Of a stretch of 64,000 bases of DNA, positions 61,601-64,000 are shown piece after piece. Location of the stretch: assembly GCF_900109685.1 (NCBI RefSeq), contig NZ_FOBB01000001.1, positions 186,001 to 250,000 on the forward strand, in the 5' to 3' direction. Below the pieces are notes generated by a model that saw only the letters and a list, made by a program, of their open reading frames with translations, was not told the DNA's origin and searched no databases. The translations under genes were made by a program, and so were the position numbers. Position 1 is the first letter of the stretch; every line of letters begins with the position of its first letter. This stretch comes from Chitinophaga rupis (GTDB taxonomy: Bacteria > Bacteroidota > Bacteroidia > Chitinophagales > Chitinophagaceae).

Positions 61601-62011
61601 CAGCGGTTTGCTTACTGCTGCTGTTACGCCGGGCGTAACCGGCGGGGTATTTATTTTATCTGCGCTACGGCGTATGATCACTTTATCATCTGCCACAAAA
61701 TATTCCAGCGCAAAAGGGTCCAGTATTTTTTTAAGGATCAGGCTTACCTTCTGATTACGGGCGTTAATACTGATCCTGCTGTTCAAGACCTCTTTGCTGA
61801 CTGCGTAGCTGAAAGAGATGTTGGCCGCAGCGCTAATACGGTCCAGCGCCTGGAACAAAGCGCTTTGTTCCAGCTTCAACGTGATCTTTTTTTCCAGTAA
61901 TTGAGCGGCCGGTCTTTTGGCCATGAGCGAGAGTGCAGTACTGCAGATGATAACGAGGACGCACAGCGAGCTTTTGGTAAGCATCCTGGTTACCGGTGTA
62001 CATTTTTTCAT
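58682..62011 (-). CDS. SusC/RagA TonB-dependent transporter with STN domain
   Basis: 1109 residues from the ATG at 62011 (MKKCTPVTRMLTKSSLCVLVIICS), which gives a normal signal peptide; an earlier ATG at 62077 would add 22 residues without signal features. STN domain about residues 37-115 (LEKKITLKLEQSALFQALDRI, ending DDKVIIRR), then the regulatory-like domain (LKGRVVSEKGDPLPGVSIQVKG), LGEVVVVGYGSQKKA, plug (LVDGVAGQLETLNPQDIDN, ASATAIYGARASGGVL) and barrel ending YTLGLNLKF. The STN domain matches the sigma/FecR pair upstream. Imports a glycan with the downstream SusD. Confidence 0.94.
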   Translation of the reverse strand: MKKCTPVTRMLTKSSLCVLVIICSTALSLMAKRPAAQLLEKKITLKLEQSALFQALDRISAAANISFSYAVSKEVLNSRISINARNQKVSLILKKILDPFALEYFVADDKVIIRRSADKINTPPVTPGVTAAVSKPLKGRVVSEKGDPLPGVSIQVKGTSQAMITNDHGEFELKNVPDDAVLVVSFIGFITQEVASGTQTELGIVLAEDTKKLGEVVVVGYGSQKKASLTSAVATIKGTAIAERPVPNVVNALQGQVPGLFVQQTDAMPGSGSTKLNIRGISTLSNNPVLVLVDGVAGQLETLNPQDIDNISVLKDASATAIYGARASGGVLLVTTKRGRQNSKPVLSYDAYVGTQQPTYLPRLVNAVDFMKKWNESQLNDNPGTTVRFSDADIAKYASGEKPSTDWIKAIFKENALQTQHNISVSGGSKNTDYLVSLGYLRQEGLVQGVLNQRYSSRININTQITDNLKFGINTVYMNAPKSFAGAGIYTTAMHWAYILNPTEWPYTPEGRNRHYRGGSQPVAIINDGGFEHYKDNYLNTNMSLEYGITKGLSLKGQYAYSTRDIKHKVFRATYRLYDDDENLVLTDQSPNSLTDNQSTEVNQTFIATLNYGLNINRHDIKALAGFSRESYSYESLGAGRSDFLNNSIHTINGGSADKDFWQTSGSANEWAIQSYFGRLNYSYNDRYLFEASARYDGSSRFRNNRWGFFPSFSVGWRLSEEDFLKNSRTISNLKLRASYGKVGNQNATGLYPWANIIGTGATYFNDKAQTTTYYNNTANADLTWEQKTTGNVGVDAGFLDEKITFTADVFKERTTGILLTPSVPSTFGRDAPIMNLGRMSNWGYEISVGYQNRDHALKYGVLVNFYDARNKILDLGGTPDILDVNPVMVGQSRWTWYGYKAIGLYQSDDDVKNSPAYKPQNKPGDIKYQDQNGDGKITPADRVILGDADPHRMFGIAANASWKQFDLSLLFQGVLKNKTYLTGYAVSPFNYGGSFTQDLMDSWTPDNRGARYPLMRQDLSVNYDFSDWWLFDSQYMRLKNLQLGYTLPQNLLQRLKISQLRLYVMLENVFTIKSRNFPKSFDPEIDNWQSGVNFPQMKTYTLGLNLKF

Positions 62012-62103
62012 ACATTTACGTCGATTATGGTTGAGTAAAAAGCCGGTATGTTTTTGGTTCACGAGGCCGTTGAACATACCCGGTGTAAAAACTTAACTAA
62101 CGG

Positions 62104-62132
62104 GTCCTCCTCTTTTCCGGGAGGACTTTTTT
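62104..62132 (+). terminator. Plus-strand terminator in the fecR-susC gap
   Basis: GTCCTCC (62104-62110) pairs with GGAGGAC (62120-62126), followed by six T at 62127-62132. It is a textbook terminator on the plus strand, although both flanking genes lie on the minus strand; on the minus strand it is a hairpin in the susC leader. Confidence 0.55.
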
Positions 62133-62186
62133 CTGCTATGTAGGCAGGTGTTTCTTTTGTGGCATAGGTTTTAGTTTAAATAGTGT

Positions 62187-63158
62187 TCAGCAACGTACCT
62201 TTTTGATCACATAGGCATTGCCGTTCTTTTCTAACGTGGCATTGAGTGTAAGGCATAGTTGCTTTAATGCTTTTTCCAGCTGGCCATTGGTATTAAATTC
62301 CCCGAAATAAAAACATCCTTCCGTACTACCTGCTATATTAATGTTTACATTATAATAATAACCCAGCTCCGCTACCACAGCCGCCAGCGTAGCGCCCCTG
62401 TATTTCAGGATGCCGGCTCGGCGCAGCAATAGCTGCTCTGTATCCACATGCTCCTCCCGCTGAATGCTGCCGGTCTGTTTGTTGAAAACGGCCCGCTGCT
62501 GCGGCGTTACAGCCACTTCTTCACCATGCGCGGATTTCACAGCTACCTTACCGGTTACAACGGTAACGCCTATGTTAGGTTGTTGCTGATAGGCCTGTAT
62601 ATTAAAAGTGGTGCCCAGCACTTTGGTATCTACTGCACCGCTGTGAATAATGAAAGGGCGCTCCTCATTAGGTGTTACATCAAAAAAAGCCTCTCCGTGC
62701 AGGATCACTTCCCGGGTATGCCCGCTGAACTTTTCCGGGTATTGCAGAAAAGAGGCAGGGCTTAGCCATACCTGAGTTCCATCGGGCAGCTGCAGCTGCC
62801 GGTGCTGCCCGGGTTGCGTGCTAAAAGCCTGCTGCCGCGCGGGCGGCAAGGGTTTCCATACCATATAATAGGTAATGCCCAGCGCTGCTATCAGCAATAC
62901 TACCGCTGCCGCTACGCGCATCCATCCAATACGCCTTACCGGCGTGGTGGCCGGCTGCTGTGGTGTTTGCCGGATCTTTAACAGCAGCTGCTGCTCCATT
63001 TCGGCCTCCAGCTGTGCCTTTGCATCTGATAAACGCCCTTCCCATTCCGGCGCTTCCCGGAAGCTGTAGTAATAGTTCATGAGCGCCTGTATCTCTGCAT
63101 CCGTTGCACAGCCATCCATCCATTTATCAATAAGCGCAAAAAAAGCCTGCCGGTCCAT
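62187..63158 (-). CDS. FecR family anti-sigma factor with DUF4974
   Basis: 323 residues from the ATG at 63158 (MDRQAFFALIDKWMDGCATDAE), the usual FecR start; the longer frame begins at a TTG at 63185 and is unlikely. One TM helix near residues 80-98 (MRVAAAVVLLIAALGITYY), FecR domain (LQLPDGTQVWLSPASFLQYPE to KVLGTTFNIQAYQQ) and DUF4974 (LKYRGATLAAVVAELGYYYNVNINI). Membrane anti-sigma factor for the sigma encoded 82 bp upstream; should respond to the STN domain of the downstream SusC. Confidence 0.92.
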   Translation of the reverse strand: MDRQAFFALIDKWMDGCATDAEIQALMNYYYSFREAPEWEGRLSDAKAQLEAEMEQQLLLKIRQTPQQPATTPVRRIGWMRVAAAVVLLIAALGITYYMVWKPLPPARQQAFSTQPGQHRQLQLPDGTQVWLSPASFLQYPEKFSGHTREVILHGEAFFDVTPNEERPFIIHSGAVDTKVLGTTFNIQAYQQQPNIGVTVVTGKVAVKSAHGEEVAVTPQQRAVFNKQTGSIQREEHVDTEQLLLRRAGILKYRGATLAAVVAELGYYYNVNINIAGSTEGCFYFGEFNTNGQLEKALKQLCLTLNATLEKNGNAYVIKKVRC

Positions 63159-63240
63159 AGGGAGTATTTGTAAGGGTAGTGACAAATTAGATCCCCTGCC
63201 CCCAAGGCATGTTAAAAAAACACCAGTAATGGAGAAGATT

Positions 63241-63822
63241 TCAGGAGAGCAGCATACTGAGTAACGCCAGAAAGCCTATGCTATAATGCAGGCCTGTACG
63301 CAAACGGCGCAGTGCAATGTTGATCTGGTTCTCCACCGTTTTTACAGATACATTCAGGCGGGTGGCTATTTCCTTATAAGACAAATGTTGTTCCCGGCTC
63401 ATACGGTAAATGGTGGCGCATTTTTCCGGCAGGGTAGCTACCAGCGTATTTAGCAGCGCCTGTAATTCTTTAACGGCCAGCTCACTTTCCGGGGAAGGGG
63501 TTTGCATTCTTTCCGTGAGGTGCTCAAACAGGGCTTCATGTGCGGGGTGCTGGCGGATATAACGGAACACTTTATAACGGATGCTGGCAGAGAGGTAGGC
63601 TTTAAAGGAACCGGTAAGCTGAATGTGATTACACTTTTGCCAGACCTCTGTAAACAGCTCCTGCACCAGGTCTTTACAGGCCTCTTTATCTTTCAGCACC
63701 TGGTAGGCCGCCAGGAATAAAGGTTCCCAGTGGCGCCTGTACAGCCATGTTAATGCCTGCTCGTCCCCGTTTTGCAGCAAGTGCAACAATTCTTCATCCG
63801 TGCGCCCCTCGTTGGCCAACAT
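63241..63822 (-). CDS. FecI-type ECF sigma-70 factor
   Basis: 193 residues. Region 2: ALTWLYRRHWEPLFLAAYQVLKDKEACKDLVQELFTEVWQKC; region 4: LPEKCATIYRMSREQHLSYKEIATRLNVSVKTVENQI. The C-terminal 13 residues (SIGFLALLSMLLS) are hydrophobic, as in the other two FecI-type sigma factors of the window. First gene of the third locus; the promoter should lie in 63823-64000, where no clear element was found. Confidence 0.93.
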   Translation of the reverse strand: MLANEGRTDEELLHLLQNGDEQALTWLYRRHWEPLFLAAYQVLKDKEACKDLVQELFTEVWQKCNHIQLTGSFKAYLSASIRYKVFRYIRQHPAHEALFEHLTERMQTPSPESELAVKELQALLNTLVATLPEKCATIYRMSREQHLSYKEIATRLNVSVKTVENQINIALRRLRTGLHYSIGFLALLSMLLS

Positions 63823-64000
63823 GGTTGATGTCTATTATTAATTGGTTAAAACTGCCCGCATAAATATAGAGATTAAAATTACAAAGTTGCATACCGGTAA
63901 AGGCGGCCGGGAGCTATCGTATCCAGGAACCGGTTCGGGTTACCGCATTTCCGCATGTCAAACATTAATATTCCTTTGGTAATTAGTATCTTCCCTTATT

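Noticed and set aside
1..64000. CRISPR arrays, insertion sequences, integrases, tRNA or rRNA genes
   Set aside because: No regularly spaced repeats, transposase-like proteins, cloverleaf or rRNA sequence were recognised by reading.

Overview
The window comes from a Bacteroidota chromosome, most likely a soil-type Chitinophagaceae (Chitinophaga-like) organism. The evidence is four SusC/SusD outer-membrane pairs, three complete FecI-type sigma / FecR anti-sigma sets, Bacteroidota promoter elements (TAnnTTTG, sometimes with an upstream TTG), lipoprotein signals of SusD type and weak Shine-Dalgarno use. The family-level placement is inference from gene content. No rRNA, tRNA, CRISPR array, transposase or prophage was seen.

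Layout. 1-929: an NmrA-like NAD(P)-binding protein, cut by the window edge, divergent from an HxlR regulator. 1004-10418 (minus): a pectin / rhamnogalacturonan-type utilisation operon, susC-susD-GH105 and a large GH97-GH28 fusion, preceded by two LacI-type palindromes. 10903-15153 (minus): Bcr/CflA-type efflux pump, NAD(P)-binding oxidoreductase, AraC regulator, and a MarR/GNAT pair. 15474-19989 (plus): an amidohydrolase fused to a SnoaL-like domain, then a secreted beta-helix (pectate-lyase superfamily) protein. 19995-22311 (minus): a three-gene envelope operon of unknown function. 22454-30793 (minus): sigma-FecR-SusC-SusD-DUF5689 locus. 30971-38713 (plus): a second sigma-FecR-SusC-SusD locus ending in a metallophosphoesterase, head to head with the first. 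38761-40977 (minus): DHFR/RibD-like protein, YCII protein and ECF42-type sigma factor. 41161-46195 (plus): stress-type SDR, Oar-like TonB receptor and an unknown cytoplasmic protein. 46255-50638 (minus): siderophore-type TonB receptor, SDR and CPBP protease. 50735-54635: AraC regulator, DUF6265 lipocalin-like protein, nucleoside deaminase (minus), and a radical-SAM / DUF4130 putative DNA-repair pair. 54637-55407: secreted protein of unknown function. 55627-63822 (minus): third sigma-FecR-SusC-SusD locus, with a GH29 fucosidase.

How it fits together. The SusC/D pairs are TonB-driven importers for glycans or other large nutrients. In the sigma/FecR loci, substrate binding is expected to be relayed through the STN domain of SusC to FecR and then to the sigma factor. 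Two of the three SusC proteins next to sigma/FecR pairs have an STN domain; the one at 32757-36014 does not. The pectin operon has no sigma/FecR pair and instead carries operator palindromes.

Main points for a second look: the GH97-GH28 fusion; the paired palindromes 85 bp apart; a perfect 19-bp inverted repeat inside the metallophosphoesterase gene; the unknown envelope operon; the SusC without STN; the hydrophobic tails on all three FecI-type sigma factors; and the deaminase beside the radical-SAM/DUF4130 pair. All functional assignments rest on reading motifs by eye; no database search was run.
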